Source of the DNA: Pseudorhodoplanes sp. | Lineage (GTDB): Bacteria; Pseudomonadota; Alphaproteobacteria; Rhizobiales; Xanthobacteraceae | Direction: 5' to 3' | Length of the DNA: 64,000 nt | Assembly: GCA_032027085.1 (NCBI GenBank) | Contig: JAVSMS010000001.1 | Span: 2,997,126-3,061,125, forward strand | Part shown: positions 8,820 to 17,558 of the stretch, piece by piece | Position numbering within the stretch: position 1 is the first letter of the stretch | How the letters are laid out: each line of letters begins with the position of its first letter | Position numbers and translations under genes: made by a program | Notes under the pieces: generated by a model | Told to the model about the DNA's origin: nothing | Databases searched by the model: none | Seen by the model: only the letters and a program-made list of their open reading frames with translations

Positions 8820-8845
8820 GAAAAAGGCCAGCGCTAGCTGGCCTT
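8820..8845 (-). terminator. Terminator of the small lipoprotein gene
   Basis: Near-perfect palindrome AAAGGCCAGC / GCTGGCCTTT; read leftward it is followed by a T-rich run (TTTTTCGTTTT). It lies just after the lipoprotein stop at 8854. Confidence 0.75.
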
Positions 8846-8853
8846 TCCGTATA

Positions 8854-8967
8854 TCAGCCCTTGGTTACGACCGGAGCTTTACCAACCGGGTACTTGCCAA
8901 CCGTCGTGCAGGCCGCAGCGCTCAGCAGTGTGAGGAGCGCGGTGGTGATAACAAGAGTCTTCTTCAT
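8854..8967 (-). CDS. 37-residue small lipoprotein
   Basis: The frame starts MKKTLVITTALLTLLSAAAC and continues to a 37-residue peptide ending in a TGA. It has a basic start, a hydrophobic core and a lipobox-like LSAAAC, so the mature peptide would be a roughly 18-residue lipopeptide (TTVGKYPVGKAP). A good terminator follows. Entericidin-like or small outer-membrane lipoproteins of this size are common in the group; the function here is unknown. Confidence 0.6.
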   Translation of the reverse strand: MKKTLVITTALLTLLSAAACTTVGKYPVGKAPVVTKG

Positions 8968-9136
8968 GGGTACAGCCCCCAAGGTGTGAGTCCAGACCAT
9001 GACATTAGAGGCCTCGACTAACGGCCACTAGTGCCAAAAAGACACAGTGAATTAACTATACGCATTCCGAAGCTGTCGAATGGCATTCATCCACAGGCCG
9101 GCTTCGGCATCGGGCGAGATCAGTAGACCTAGGCCG

Positions 9137-9502
9137 CTAGTCGTCGTCGATTTCGTCGTCCAGCGGTGCGATGGTGGTGAGCGGACCGCTGGAAAGGCTG
9201 ATCTTGCGCCGGCCGGTGGGCTGCTCGGGAGCCGGGGCGGGCGCCTTCCGCGACAGGGCAAACAAGGCGGCGCCGGCATACCCGCCTGATTCGACCAGTT
9301 CGTCTTCACTGCAACTCGCAGCGATCGTCAGACCGAGCGATTGCAGATGGGCGCGGCGATAGCAGTAGAGAGCGAGCATGGCGCGCACATCGGGTGATAC
9401 TGTCTGCACCAGCGTCGCCAGTCCCTGCCGATGGGAGCGATACAGTTCACCGAGAGTTTGATCGGCGACCGGGCAAGGTTCTTCAGCAAGACTGTAGGAC
9501 AT
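9137..9502 (-). CDS. Hypothetical protein with acidic C-terminus
   Basis: 121 residues, no signal peptide or membrane segment. The N-terminal half is helical (TLGELYRSHRQGLATLVQ, then MLALYCYRRAHLQSLGL); the C-terminus ends in a run of Asp (LDDEIDDD). No known domain recognised. The coding pattern (few rare codons, long frame) supports a real gene. Confidence 0.55.
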   Translation of the reverse strand: MSYSLAEEPCPVADQTLGELYRSHRQGLATLVQTVSPDVRAMLALYCYRRAHLQSLGLTIAASCSEDELVESGGYAGAALFALSRKAPAPAPEQPTGRRKISLSSGPLTTIAPLDDEIDDD

Positions 9503-9665
9503 TGCGCTTCTCCAGCATGACTGCCCGAATCGACATGCGATGCTTCGCGTTAATTGAAGGTTAACTCTGGACGAATTCGCCGGCCGGCCGGCGGACTATA
9601 AAGCTCCCTTTAACGGAGAACGGCCGACAATTTACGTGGTGATTGTTGGTTTTACGGATCAGGAC

Positions 9666-9914
9666 ATGCGTGAAAACCGCAGATATCAGCGCGTCCGGCC
9701 ATCCGGTCTGATGGCGAAGACCGGGAAGATCATCGGCGATCGTAAAGCGCCTGCCATCGACGTCAGCATCATCGACTTGTCGGCGGGCGGAGCCTGCCTT
9801 GGGCTGTCCAAGGATGTCGCTGTCCCCAAGCGATTCACGCTGGTGCACGGCGCAACCAGGAAAAGCTGCAGCCTAGTCTGGAAACGGGGCTATCGCCTCG
9901 GCGTGTCGTTCTAG
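9666..9914 (+). CDS. PilZ-domain protein
   Basis: 82 residues from MRENRRYQRVRPSG. PilZ signatures are RYQRVR near the N-terminus and DLSAGGACLGL (the D/N-x-S-x-x-G motif). PilZ domains bind c-di-GMP, which fits the phosphodiesterase at the left edge. ATG 9666 places the RxxR motif close to the N-terminus as usual; a GTG at 9636 in the same frame is the alternative. Confidence 0.7.
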   Translation: MRENRRYQRVRPSGLMAKTGKIIGDRKAPAIDVSIIDLSAGGACLGLSKDVAVPKRFTLVHGATRKSCSLVWKRGYRLGVSF

Positions 9915-9915
9915 G

Positions 9916-10293
9916 CTAGCCGGTAAATTCGGCAAGGATCTCCCGCCAGATCCACAGATTGACGAATGCAGACGCCACGGCGACCAGCGCGCCGAAAATC
10001 AGCGCGCGGCCAAACAAGCCGATGATCAGTGTCGGCAAGGTCAGCAACAGAAAAATGAGAGTCATCGGGAAGGCGGCCACCCACTCCATCCCGTCGCCCG
10101 CCGGATTGGCGCGTTCGCCGATCGCGTAAAAGGTGTAGATCCAGAACAACGTCAGCGCGCAGGCAGCGACGAGTACAAAGCTTCGCAGCGCAATGCGAAG
10201 GCGTTTGCGCAGGGGCATGCGCTGTCGGATCGGAGCGCCGTTCTGTGGCGATTCCTGTGACGCAGGAGGAGTTTCCGTTGGCTGCTCGTTCAT
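9916..10293 (-). CDS. Hypothetical inner-membrane protein
   Basis: 125 residues. A polar N-terminal 30 residues (rich in P, E, Q) is followed by a basic patch (RMPLRKRLRIALR) and three hydrophobic segments. Start ATG 10293 has GAGAAGG upstream. It converges with the PilZ gene with only 1 bp between their ends. Function unknown. Confidence 0.55.
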   Translation of the reverse strand: MNEQPTETPPASQESPQNGAPIRQRMPLRKRLRIALRSFVLVAACALTLFWIYTFYAIGERANPAGDGMEWVAAFPMTLIFLLLTLPTLIIGLFGRALIFGALVAVASAFVNLWIWREILAEFTG

Positions 10294-10413
10294 GTGCCTT
10301 CTCAATCAGGGCGCAACGTTATCGCACCGGGCCGCCGTCAGGCGACTGCTCGGAGGACGGCGTCTCGCAACGAATGAACCTGAAACGGTGACGGAACGAC
10401 CTATGCCAAATCC

Positions 10414-10755
10414 TTGCATTCGGAGCCTTCCGTGTCGTCGTCCGATCCATCATCGCCCAATACAACAACACGCCGTCGGCCGTTGACGGCTTTCGTGCTT
10501 GCGGCCTTCGCGCTCGCGCTATTCGCCGCCGCGGTGTGGTTTTGGGTGTCTCTGCAGGGGCGGGCGGCATCGTATATTGCATGGGAGAGCGGTGCGCTGA
10601 TCAGTGGCGGCGTCATCTGCTTCGCAGCAATCATCGCCGCATTGCGCGCAGGATTTGACAATCTGTTGGAGTGGATCTGGGACCTGATGGCTGCGGTAGT
10701 CGCGGTCATTGTCGGGATATTCCGGGGTATCCTGTCACTGCTGGGCTGGGATTGA
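10414..10755 (+). CDS. Hypothetical membrane protein
   Basis: 113 residues with a Ser/Pro/Thr-rich N-terminus and three hydrophobic segments (FVLAAFALALFAAAVWFWV; ALISGGVICFAAIIAAL; AVVAVIVGIFRGILSLLG). There is no ATG: TTG 10414 or GTG 10432 must start it, because an in-frame stop lies at 10381. The uncertain start lowers confidence. Divergent from the membrane protein gene ending upstream at 10293. Confidence 0.45.
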   Translation: MHSEPSVSSSDPSSPNTTTRRRPLTAFVLAAFALALFAAAVWFWVSLQGRAASYIAWESGALISGGVICFAAIIAALRAGFDNLLEWIWDLMAAVVAVIVGIFRGILSLLGWD

Positions 10756-10990
10756 GAGTTTCCCTTCCGGCGCCGGTGCAAATAGCCCGCAACTTTCAGT
10801 TACGAAAGATTCCCGCTGCGCTGCGCCGAGCGGAAAGGGGAAAATCCACCGGCTGCCGATTGCAGATGATCGCAATGGCTCCTATCATTAGAAAAGGTAT
10901 CAAGCCAGTAACCTGCAGCCGCGCTTTTTCAGGCGAGCCATCTGCAGGATGGTCCCCCGGGCGCGCGCTCATTGTCGCGGAGAGATCATC

Positions 10991-11467
10991 ATGGCCATCG
11001 CCCCGACACTGCAAAAATATCTGGATGAGAACGTAAGCTACGAACTGGTCTTGCATGAGCCGACCATGTCGTCGATGCGGACCGCGCAGGTGAGCCACAT
11101 CTCAGGCGAACGGATCGCCAAGGGCGTGGTGCTGCGCGGAATCGGCGGCTACGTGCTGGCTGTGCTGCCGGCCTCGCATCATATCCGTCTGCCGGAACTC
11201 GAGATGGAATTCGGCGAGTCGGTGGCGCTGGCCGCTGAGAACGAAATCGACGGCTTGTTCAAGGATTGCGCACATGGCGCCGTTCCACCGCTTGGAGAAT
11301 GCTACGGCCTCGACACCATCGTCGACGACAGCCTGCGTGAGAAGCCCGATATCTATCTGGAGGCCGGCGACCACGAAACGCTTGTACATCTGAACGGCGC
11401 GGAATTCGCGAAGCTGACAGCCGAGGCACGGCACGGGCGCTTCAGCATACCGGCATCGGCGCATTAG
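10991..11467 (+). CDS. YbaK/ProX-type aminoacyl-tRNA deacylase-like protein
   Basis: 158 residues from MAIAPTLQKYLDENVSYEL, with GGAGAG positioned 6 nt upstream of the ATG. YbaK/EbsC fold signatures are the N-terminal helix TLQKYLDENVSYELVLHE, central GVVLRGIGGYVLAVLPA, and CAHGAVPPLGECYG, which resembles the GxxxPxG loop of the family. Known members hydrolyse misacylated tRNAs in trans; some related proteins are annotated only as YbaK/EbsC. The substrate here is inferred. The gene at 11488 follows closely. Confidence 0.75.
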   Translation: MAIAPTLQKYLDENVSYELVLHEPTMSSMRTAQVSHISGERIAKGVVLRGIGGYVLAVLPASHHIRLPELEMEFGESVALAAENEIDGLFKDCAHGAVPPLGECYGLDTIVDDSLREKPDIYLEAGDHETLVHLNGAEFAKLTAEARHGRFSIPASAH

Positions 11468-11487
11468 CCGAGGAAAGAGAGCAACCA

Positions 11488-11697
11488 GTGACGTTCACCG
11501 TCGGCTACAAATTGATGGCGCGTACGGAGCATGTTGCCGTCGAGGCGCAGGATGCGCTCGCGGCCGCGCTTGAGGTCAAGGCGCGACATCCGGAGGCCGT
11601 GATTGTATATAGCCGGCCGCAAAACCGGCGTGGCGACGCGCGGCATCCGGTTCACGAATTGGACAGCGAGGAGGAGGCTAGGGGGCAGCAAAGCTGA
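11488..11697 (+). CDS. Small hypothetical protein
   Basis: 69 residues, start GTG 11488 (gene reads MTFTVGYKLMARTEHVAV). It has a compact alpha/beta look (VEAQDALAAALEVKARHPEAVIVYSR) resembling small DUF-type proteins that follow deacylases. It overlaps by 20 bp, tail to tail, with the zinc-ribbon gene at 11678. A ribosome binding site GAGGAAAGAG lies upstream. Function unknown. Confidence 0.5.
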   Translation: MTFTVGYKLMARTEHVAVEAQDALAAALEVKARHPEAVIVYSRPQNRRGDARHPVHELDSEEEARGQQS

Positions 11698-11869
11698 CAA
11701 GGGTTTCGAACTCGTAGTCGCAGGCTTCGCAGGCCCACAAGTGTCGTACGCGACGGTCTTCAAGATATTCGGACCAGTCGGGCGCGAAGAGATGCGTTCC
11801 GCATTGTGCGCATTGAATGACGGGGCGGGATTGAATGAAAGAGCGCAGCTTACGCGAGACTGGTTCCAT
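11678..11869 (-). CDS. Small zinc-ribbon-like protein
   Basis: 63 residues. CAQCG and, 24 residues on, CEAC form a CxxC-CxxC zinc ribbon. The segment HLFAPDWSEYLEDRRVRHLW between the pairs looks conserved in Bradyrhizobium-type genomes from memory. Overlaps by 20 bp with the plus-strand gene ending at 11697. Function unknown. Confidence 0.6.
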   Translation of the reverse strand: MEPVSRKLRSFIQSRPVIQCAQCGTHLFAPDWSEYLEDRRVRHLWACEACDYEFETLVSFAAP

Positions 11870-12056
11870 GACGCTTCCTCAGTTTGTGGCTTCCCCGTTT
11901 TTCCCCTTTAATTTCGAAGTGTCAGCGGCAATGCGCGCGCGATGAAGCAGTGATGCTGACCTAACGATACAGTTCCTATCTCAGCCGCAACCTTCGCGCG
12001 ACAGCAGCGGTTGTATCGCGTTACTTTCCCCTTGTTGGAAATACCGCCAAGCCGCG

Positions 12057-12296
12057 TCAGCGTCGCACGCAATTGCGGATTCGCTTGACGATGACGGCTC
12101 CGTTGTTGAGGCGCACGGCGCTACCCATGACTTCCTTTACTTGTCCGGCTGGGCAAGTGCCGTCATCCACGCGCACTTTCTGGCCAGCGCGCAAGTCAGC
12201 CGGCTCCTGGCTCAGCGGACGCGATGTGGCATAGGCAGCGAAGGAAGAGCCGATGAGCAGAACTGCGACAAGAATGAGCCGTGGCGTGCGCTCCAT
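12057..12296 (-). CDS. Small secreted protein (DUF6719-like)
   Basis: About 79 residues from MERTPRLILVAVLLIG. A signal peptide ends at SFAAYA. The mature part has RAGQKVRVDDGTCPAGQVKEV and a terminal RIRNCVRR, with two cysteines probably disulfide-bonded. The family name is from memory and hedged. Start 12296 is supported by an AGGAAAG ribosome site upstream. Confidence 0.6.
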   Translation of the reverse strand: MERTPRLILVAVLLIGSSFAAYATSRPLSQEPADLRAGQKVRVDDGTCPAGQVKEVMGSAVRLNNGAVIVKRIRNCVRR

Positions 12297-12382
12297 GTGG
12301 TGTCTTTCCTGCATACAGTTACTGCAGTCGCGCCCTCCAGCCAGACTGGCAGGATTCGCGGAACGGCCAAAGACATTTTCCA

Positions 12383-13267
12383 CTAGAAGCGCGCGCTGAT
12401 GCCGACAAAGGGGTTGATGCGGTCGGCTGCATTTGTGACGCCAAAATTGATGCCACCGTCGAGTTGCACATTCTTGCTGAGCTTGTAGGTGAAGCCCGTG
12501 GCCAGAATGCCAATGTCGCCACGCGTGTCACGTGTGCCGAAACGGCCGGCGATTTCGTAATAGGTGCTCAGGTTCTCCGTCCATTCATACGAGATGGACG
12601 CGGAGCTCAGCCATTCGGTATGCGTGCCAGGTTCGTCCTCGTTTCGCACGACATGCAATCCGCCATTCACCCCCAAGGAGAATTTGTCGGTCAGCTTCAT
12701 GGCGAACGGCACAATCAATCCGCCTTCGGTTCCCGTCGGACTGATGCCGTCGTCGCGGTCGGTGGCGAGCGTCACGAATGGCAGGAGACCAAAAGCGGTC
12801 GCCCCCGGCCTCTCGAATGTGTCGTTGCCCCATAGATTGATCTTCATGCGCAGATCGACACCGCCGATGCCTGAATTGCGCGTTGCTTCGGCCGGGTCGA
12901 GCGGCCGCGTTTTGACCACGCCATGGGGCTGCACCACGACGTTGAACTCGGCCCAGTTGGTCAGGCCGATGCGGAAATTGGTTGTCGCATAGTCGTAGGA
13001 TTTGGTGACCATGCCGTCTTGATCCGGGCGCGATCTGGCATAGCCAAAGATATTTGTCTCGATCTGGATGTGACCGGCATCGACAGTGAACGGGCTCTCC
13101 GTCATGTCGGGCCGGTCGGTGGTCAGGTCGCGCAGCAAGCTGTCCGGCGTCGGATTGAAGAGGGTGTAGCGGCTCTTGTCCGGCGCAGGCGAGGTCTGTC
13201 CTGGTACCATCGCGTCCGCTGCGTCGGCGCCGCCGGCTGCTGCGAAGAGGAGGGCCATCACCACCAT
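12383..13267 (-). CDS. Outer-membrane transporter-like beta-barrel protein (PF13557-type)
   Basis: About 294 residues from MVVMALLFAAAGGADA, an export signal. The body is rich in alternating beta-strand patterns and aromatic-glycine turns and ends in GISARF, with a terminal Phe as expected for a BamA-recognised barrel. Segments such as TDRPDMTESPFTVDAGHIQIET and WAEFNVVVQPHG are typical of the transporter/MetA-phenol-degradation family PF13557. Start is uncertain: ATG 13417, 13267 or 13258 are all in frame; the signal peptide favours 13267 or 13258. Divergent from the Mn/Fe importer, with shared Fur-type palindromes at 13429 and 13482, which suggests metal-linked expression. Confidence 0.7.
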   Translation of the reverse strand: MVVMALLFAAAGGADAADAMVPGQTSPAPDKSRYTLFNPTPDSLLRDLTTDRPDMTESPFTVDAGHIQIETNIFGYARSRPDQDGMVTKSYDYATTNFRIGLTNWAEFNVVVQPHGVVKTRPLDPAEATRNSGIGGVDLRMKINLWGNDTFERPGATAFGLLPFVTLATDRDDGISPTGTEGGLIVPFAMKLTDKFSLGVNGGLHVVRNEDEPGTHTEWLSSASISYEWTENLSTYYEIAGRFGTRDTRGDIGILATGFTYKLSKNVQLDGGINFGVTNAADRINPFVGISARF

Positions 13268-13363
13268 TCCCCGTCCCAGGAAAGGTCCATTTCCGGCCCG
13301 CCCTATCTGTCCCCCGTTTTCCGGTCCCGCTTCATTTTTGGAGTCCGGCGAACCGCGGTCATT

Positions 13364-13393
13364 GGAGTGAGTTCCGGCGGAGTGAGTTCCGGC
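13364..13393. repeat. Perfect 15-bp tandem duplication
   Basis: GGAGTGAGTTCCGGC occurs twice head to tail. It lies in the leader upstream of the preferred start of the outer-membrane protein gene; if the distal ATG 13417 were used, it would encode AGTHS twice. Confidence 0.85.
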
Positions 13394-13428
13394 CATCCGG
13401 CGCAACAACATATGCATCGCCCACTATT

Positions 13429-13443
13429 TGCAAATCATTCGCA
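13429..13443. promoter_or_regulatory. Fur/Mur-like 7-1-7 operator, proximal to the outer-membrane protein gene
   Basis: TGCAAAT-C-ATTCGCA is a 15-bp palindrome with one mismatch. Shape and base content match Fur-family boxes of alphaproteobacteria (Mur/Fur, TGCAAAT half sites). Assignment of the binding protein is inference. Confidence 0.55.
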
Positions 13444-13481
13444 ACTAGCTTGACGACCGGCCCATCTTCTGTCAATCTTTT

Positions 13482-13496
13482 TGCGAATAATTTGCA
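13482..13496. promoter_or_regulatory. Fur/Mur-like 7-1-7 operator, proximal to the metal importer
   Basis: TGCGAAT-A-ATTTGCA, the near reverse complement of the site at 13429, is overlapped at its right end by a perfect palindrome TGCAATTGCA (13493-13502). It ends 65 bp upstream of the sitA-like start codon. Confidence 0.55.
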
Positions 13497-13560
13497 ATTG
13501 CATCTTTCTGCAAGCAATCTTGTAGGAAGGGCGGGTGATTATTGGTTCGGAGGATCGGAA

Positions 13561-14478
13561 ATGAAGTGGCTCTGCCGGCGCCGTGTGGTGGGCGCCTTCG
13601 CAATGGCTGCGGCCTTGACCTGCTTTGCAAATGCGGCGCCGGCCCAGACCGCGCCCGCAAAGCCCTTCCGCGTGGTGACGACATTCACGGTCATCCAGGA
13701 CATTGCGCAGAACGTCGCCGGCGACAAGGCGATCGTGGAATCGATCACCAAGCCGGGCGCGGAGATCCACGATTATCAACCGACGCCGCTCGATATCGTG
13801 AAGGCGCAGGCCGCCGATCTCGTCCTGTGGAACGGCTTCAACCTCGAACGCTGGTTCGAGCGCTTCTTTGAGAATGTGAAGGAGGTGCCAAGCGTCGTCG
13901 TCACCGAAGGCATCGAGCCAATGGGCATCGCCGAAGGCCCTTATACCGGCAAACCCAATCCGCATGCCTGGATGTCGCCCGCGAATGCGCTGATCTATGT
14001 CGAGAATATCCGCAAGGCGCTGGTCAAATTCGATCCGAAAAATGCCGAGAGCTATAATAAGAATGCCGCTGCCTATTCGGCACAGATCAAGGCGCTCGAC
14101 GAGCCGCTGCGCAAACGTCTTGCCGCGATTCCGGAGAATCAGCGCTGGCTGGTGTCGAGCGAGGGCGCCTTCAGCTATCTGACGCGGGACTACAACATGC
14201 GTGAGGCCTATCTCTGGCCGATCAATGCCGACGAGCAGGGCACGCCGAAACAGGTGCGCAAGGTGATCGATCTCGTTCGCAAGAACAAGATTCCGGTGGT
14301 GTTCAGCGAGAGCACGATCTCGGATCGCGCCGCCAAGCAGGTCGCACGCGAGACCGGAGCGCGTTACGGCGGCGTACTTTATGTCGACTCGCTCAGCGCG
14401 GCCGGCGGGCCGGTGCCGACCTTTCTTGATCTGCTGAAGGTGACGGTCGAGACCATCGCCAAGGGATTCGACAAGTGA
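13561..14478 (+). CDS. sitA: Mn/Fe-type metal ABC transporter, periplasmic binding protein (SitA/PsaA-like)
   Basis: 305 residues from [13 protein letters not shown], with GGAGGA 7 nt upstream of the ATG and a signal peptide ending at NAAPAQ. Cluster A-I (ZnuA/PsaA) protein. Four metal ligands can be placed: His70 (EIHDYQ), His135 (NPHAW), Glu201 (SSEGAF) and Asp276 (YVDSLS). This His/His/Glu/Asp set, with Glu rather than a third His and no His-rich loop, is the Mn/Fe pattern of PsaA and SitA rather than the zinc pattern of ZnuA. First gene of a four-gene operon; stop overlaps the next start by 4 bp. Fur-like palindromes lie upstream. Confidence 0.85.
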   Translation: MKWLCRRRVVGAFAMAAALTCFANAAPAQTAPAKPFRVVTTFTVIQDIAQNVAGDKAIVESITKPGAEIHDYQPTPLDIVKAQAADLVLWNGFNLERWFERFFENVKEVPSVVVTEGIEPMGIAEGPYTGKPNPHAWMSPANALIYVENIRKALVKFDPKNAESYNKNAAAYSAQIKALDEPLRKRLAAIPENQRWLVSSEGAFSYLTRDYNMREAYLWPINADEQGTPKQVRKVIDLVRKNKIPVVFSESTISDRAAKQVARETGARYGGVLYVDSLSAAGGPVPTFLDLLKVTVETIAKGFDK

Positions 14479-15374
14479 CTGCGCCGACCAAGGTCACGTC
14501 CGCTGCGGCCCAGCTCCCTGGCGCCAGCATTTCAGTCCGCGATCTGAGCGTGACCTATCCCAACGGCTTCACCGCCGTACATAACGCGAGCTTCGAACTC
14601 GATCCCGGCACCATCTGCGCCCTGGTCGGCGTGAATGGCAGCGGCAAGTCAACGATTTTCAAGGCGATCATGGGCTTCGTGCGGCCCTCGCGCGGCGAGG
14701 TGCGGCTCTGCGGGATGCCGGTCGAGGAGGCGGTCAAGAAAAACATTGTCGCCTATGTGCCGCAGAGCGAGGACGTGGACTGGAATTTTCCGGTTCTGGT
14801 CGAGACCGTCGTCATGATGGGCCGCTACGGACACATGAATTTCCTGCGCATGCCCTCGCGCGCCGACCGCTACAAGGTCGATCAGGCGCTGGAGCGCGTC
14901 GGCATGAGCGCCTATCGTCATCGTCAGATTGGCGAACTCTCCGGCGGGCAGAAGAAGCGTGTCTTTCTCGCGCGGTCGCTGGCGCAGGAAGGCCGCATCA
15001 TCCTGCTCGACGAGCCATTCACCGGCGTCGACGTGAAGACCGAGACCGCGATTATTTCCTTGCTGCGCGAATTACGCGCCTCCGGCCATCTCATGCTGGT
15101 CTCCACTCACAATCTCGGCAGCGTCCCGGATTTCTGCGACCAGGTGGTGCTTCTGAACCGGACCGTACTGGCAGCCGGGCCGACGGCGGAGACTTTCACC
15201 CAGAAGAATCTGGAACGCGCCTTTGGCGGCGTGCTGCGCAATTTCCAGCTCGGCGGCCGGGCACTGCACGACGACGATGATGCCCGCAGCGTGACGGTGC
15301 TGACCGACGACGAACGGCCGCTGGTGTTCTATGGCGACAAGCCGCGCCAGCGCGAACCGGGCGAGGGCGCCTGA
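14475..15374 (+). CDS. sitB: Metal ABC transporter ATPase (SitB-like)
   Basis: 299 residues, start GTG 14475 overlapping the sitA-like stop. Walker [10 protein letters not shown], signature LSGGQKKR, Walker B IILLDEPF and the H-loop STHNLG are all present, so it is an active ATP-hydrolysing subunit. The C-terminal 45 residues ([15 protein letters not shown]...) are an extra tail common in SitB proteins. Energises import of Mn2+ or Fe2+ with the two permeases that follow. Confidence 0.88.
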   Translation: MTAPTKVTSAAAQLPGASISVRDLSVTYPNGFTAVHNASFELDPGTICALVGVNGSGKSTIFKAIMGFVRPSRGEVRLCGMPVEEAVKKNIVAYVPQSEDVDWNFPVLVETVVMMGRYGHMNFLRMPSRADRYKVDQALERVGMSAYRHRQIGELSGGQKKRVFLARSLAQEGRIILLDEPFTGVDVKTETAIISLLRELRASGHLMLVSTHNLGSVPDFCDQVVLLNRTVLAAGPTAETFTQKNLERAFGGVLRNFQLGGRALHDDDDARSVTVLTDDERPLVFYGDKPRQREPGEGA

Positions 15375-15375
15375 C

Positions 15376-16251
15376 ATGACGGAAGGCACGCTGCTGGCCG
15401 AACTGCTTGTCCCCTTCAGCTACAATTACATGCTGAAGGCGATGTGGGTGAGCGCGCTGGTCGGCGGTGTGTGTGCCTTTCTGTCGGCCTATCTGATGCT
15501 CAAGGGATGGTCGCTGATGGGGGATGCGCTCGCGCATTCCATCGTGCCTGGCGTGGCCGGCGCCTATATCCTCGGCGCGCCGTTCGCGGTCGGGGCTTTC
15601 TTTGCCGGCATTCTGGCGGCGGGCGGCATGCAATTCGTCAAGCAGAAATCGCGACTGCGCGAGGACGCCGTCATCGGCCTTGTCTTCACCGCTCTGTTCG
15701 CGCTTGGCCTGCTCATGGCGTCCATCTGGCCGACCTCGGTCAGCATCCAAACCATTGTCCTTGGCAACATCCTTGCCATCGCCGACGAGGACGTTGTGCA
15801 GGTGGCGTCGATTGCGGCGGTGTCGCTCGCGATCCTCGCTTTCATCTGGAAGGACCTGATGGTGACCTTCTTCGATGAGAACCATGCGCGCAGCATCGGC
15901 CTCAATACCTCGCTATTGAAGATCGTTTTCTTCACGCTGCTCAGCGCATGCACGGTGGCGGCGTTGCAGACGGTCGGCGCCTGCCTTGTCATCGCCATGG
16001 TCGTGACGCCGGGCGCCACGGCCTATCTGCTGACCGACCGTTTTGGCCGGCTCATTCTCATCAGCATCGCGCTCGGCGTGGGTACGAGTTTTGTCGGCGC
16101 CTATATCAGCTATTTCCTCGATGGTGCGACCGGCGGGGTTATCGTCTCGTTGCAGACCGCGCTGTTTCTGACGGCGTTCTATTTGGCGCCCAAGCACGGC
16201 GTTCTCGCCGCGCGACGCCGACGTCTGGCGGTGACGGAGGCGAGCGCATGA
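15376..16251 (+). CDS. sitC: Metal ABC transporter permease 1 (SitC-like)
   Basis: About 291 residues, start ATG 15376 two bases after the ATPase stop. Around eight hydrophobic segments; ABC-3 family features include MLKGWSLMGDALAHSIVPG and DENHARSIGLN. Forms the membrane channel with the next gene. Overlaps it by 4 bp. Confidence 0.85.
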   Translation: MTEGTLLAELLVPFSYNYMLKAMWVSALVGGVCAFLSAYLMLKGWSLMGDALAHSIVPGVAGAYILGAPFAVGAFFAGILAAGGMQFVKQKSRLREDAVIGLVFTALFALGLLMASIWPTSVSIQTIVLGNILAIADEDVVQVASIAAVSLAILAFIWKDLMVTFFDENHARSIGLNTSLLKIVFFTLLSACTVAALQTVGACLVIAMVVTPGATAYLLTDRFGRLILISIALGVGTSFVGAYISYFLDGATGGVIVSLQTALFLTAFYLAPKHGVLAARRRRLAVTEASA

Positions 16252-17087
16252 TGACGGTGTTCGAGTGGGTCGCGGGTCCGCTGTCTTATCCCTTCATGCA
16301 GCGGGCGCTTGTTGTGTCGGTGATAGTGGCGGCCGTGTGCGCGGTGCTGTCCTGCTACCTGGTCCTGAAAGGCTGGTCGCTGATGGGCGACGCCATTTCG
16401 CATGCCGTGCTGCCGGGCATCGTCATCGCATATGTCCTGAACCTGCCGCTGGCGCTCGGCGCGTTTGCCGCCGGCCTCTCTTGCGCACTGTTCACCGGCT
16501 ATCTGAAGGAGAACAGCCGCATCAAGGAGGACACGGTGATGGGGATCGTGTTTTCCGGGATGTTCGGCTTCGGGCTTGTGATTTTCACGAAAGTCGAGAC
16601 CGACCAGCACCTCAACCACATCCTGTTCGGCAATGTGCTGGGTGTCACCCTGCGCGATGTGGTCGAGACCGCGATCGTTGCCGGCGGCACGATGCTGGTC
16701 GTACTGCTGAAGCGGCGCGATCTCTTGCTCTATTGCTTTGATCCCAATCACGCCCGTTCGATCGGATTGCCGGTGCGGGCGCTGCATTACGGCCTGCTCA
16801 TTCTTCTGTCGCTTACCATCGTCGCCTCGCTAAAGGCGGTCGGCATCATCCTCGTGATAGCCATGCTGATTGCTCCCGGCGCCACGGCCTATCTGCTCAC
16901 CGACAGTTTTGAGCGCATGCTGGTCATCGCCGCCGCAGTGGCGACCGTCTCGGCGGCGCTTGGCACGGTCGTCAGTTTCCATATCGACGGGGCGACCGGC
17001 GCCTGCATCGTGCTGATCCAGGCGGCCATCTTCGTGCTGGCCTTTCTGTTCGCTCCCAAGCGCGGGCTGCTGGTACGGGCCACCTGA
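16248..17087 (+). CDS. sitD: Metal ABC transporter permease 2 (SitD-like)
   Basis: 279 residues, start ATG 16248 (a second ATG follows at 16251). Paralogous to the preceding permease (LVLKGWSLMGDAISHAVLPG; DPNHARSIGLPV). Two different ABC-3 permeases in a row is the sitCD/mntCD arrangement and argues for a Mn/Fe system rather than a ZnuB-type zinc importer, which has one. Confidence 0.85.
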   Translation: MMTVFEWVAGPLSYPFMQRALVVSVIVAAVCAVLSCYLVLKGWSLMGDAISHAVLPGIVIAYVLNLPLALGAFAAGLSCALFTGYLKENSRIKEDTVMGIVFSGMFGFGLVIFTKVETDQHLNHILFGNVLGVTLRDVVETAIVAGGTMLVVLLKRRDLLLYCFDPNHARSIGLPVRALHYGLLILLSLTIVASLKAVGIILVIAMLIAPGATAYLLTDSFERMLVIAAAVATVSAALGTVVSFHIDGATGACIVLIQAAIFVLAFLFAPKRGLLVRAT

Positions 17088-17120
17088 ACCTTTGCCGGTG
17101 CCGGCGCGACCAAGACAGAC

Positions 17121-17459
17121 ATGCCAATGTCTGTCGCCACGATGCGTAACCTGACACCCTTTCTCCGCCGGCACTTTCCCGGTGTCATCGCTTGTTGCGC
17201 TGCTGTCATTGTTGCGGTCATGTGGATGTGGGTCGCGCAGGAAACCATCGTGACCGTGAACGTCTTTGCCGGCTGGCGGCAGAGCGTGATTGTGTTCGGC
17301 GTGGGACTCGGGCTAGGCGGCCTCGCCGCCGAGTTGACCGCGCTCGCCGCGGCGAGTTCGCCGGGCGAAACGCCGGTTGGCAGCGTCATCATCGCCCTGA
17401 TTTTCGCGCTGCCATTCTATGGTGTGATGATCCTGCTCGGCATCGCAGCGACAGAGTGA
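17121..17459 (+). CDS. Hypothetical membrane protein
   Basis: 112 residues with three hydrophobic segments (VIACCAAVIVAVMWMWVA; SVIVFGVGLGLGGLAAELTALAAA; VIIALIFALPFYGVMILLGIA). Start could be ATG 17121 or ATG 17127. It is 33 bp downstream of the importer, so it may be co-transcribed, but no metal-binding motif is visible. Confidence 0.5.
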   Translation: MPMSVATMRNLTPFLRRHFPGVIACCAAVIVAVMWMWVAQETIVTVNVFAGWRQSVIVFGVGLGLGGLAAELTALAAASSPGETPVGSVIIALIFALPFYGVMILLGIAATE

Positions 17460-17558
17460 ACCACCGACCGTTGGGCAAGGCGTGGGCAGCTTATGCCTAC
17501 GCCTGAGCGGCGCTTCGGTGTAGATTTCGCCATCAACAAAAAGACGAAGGAGGAGACG

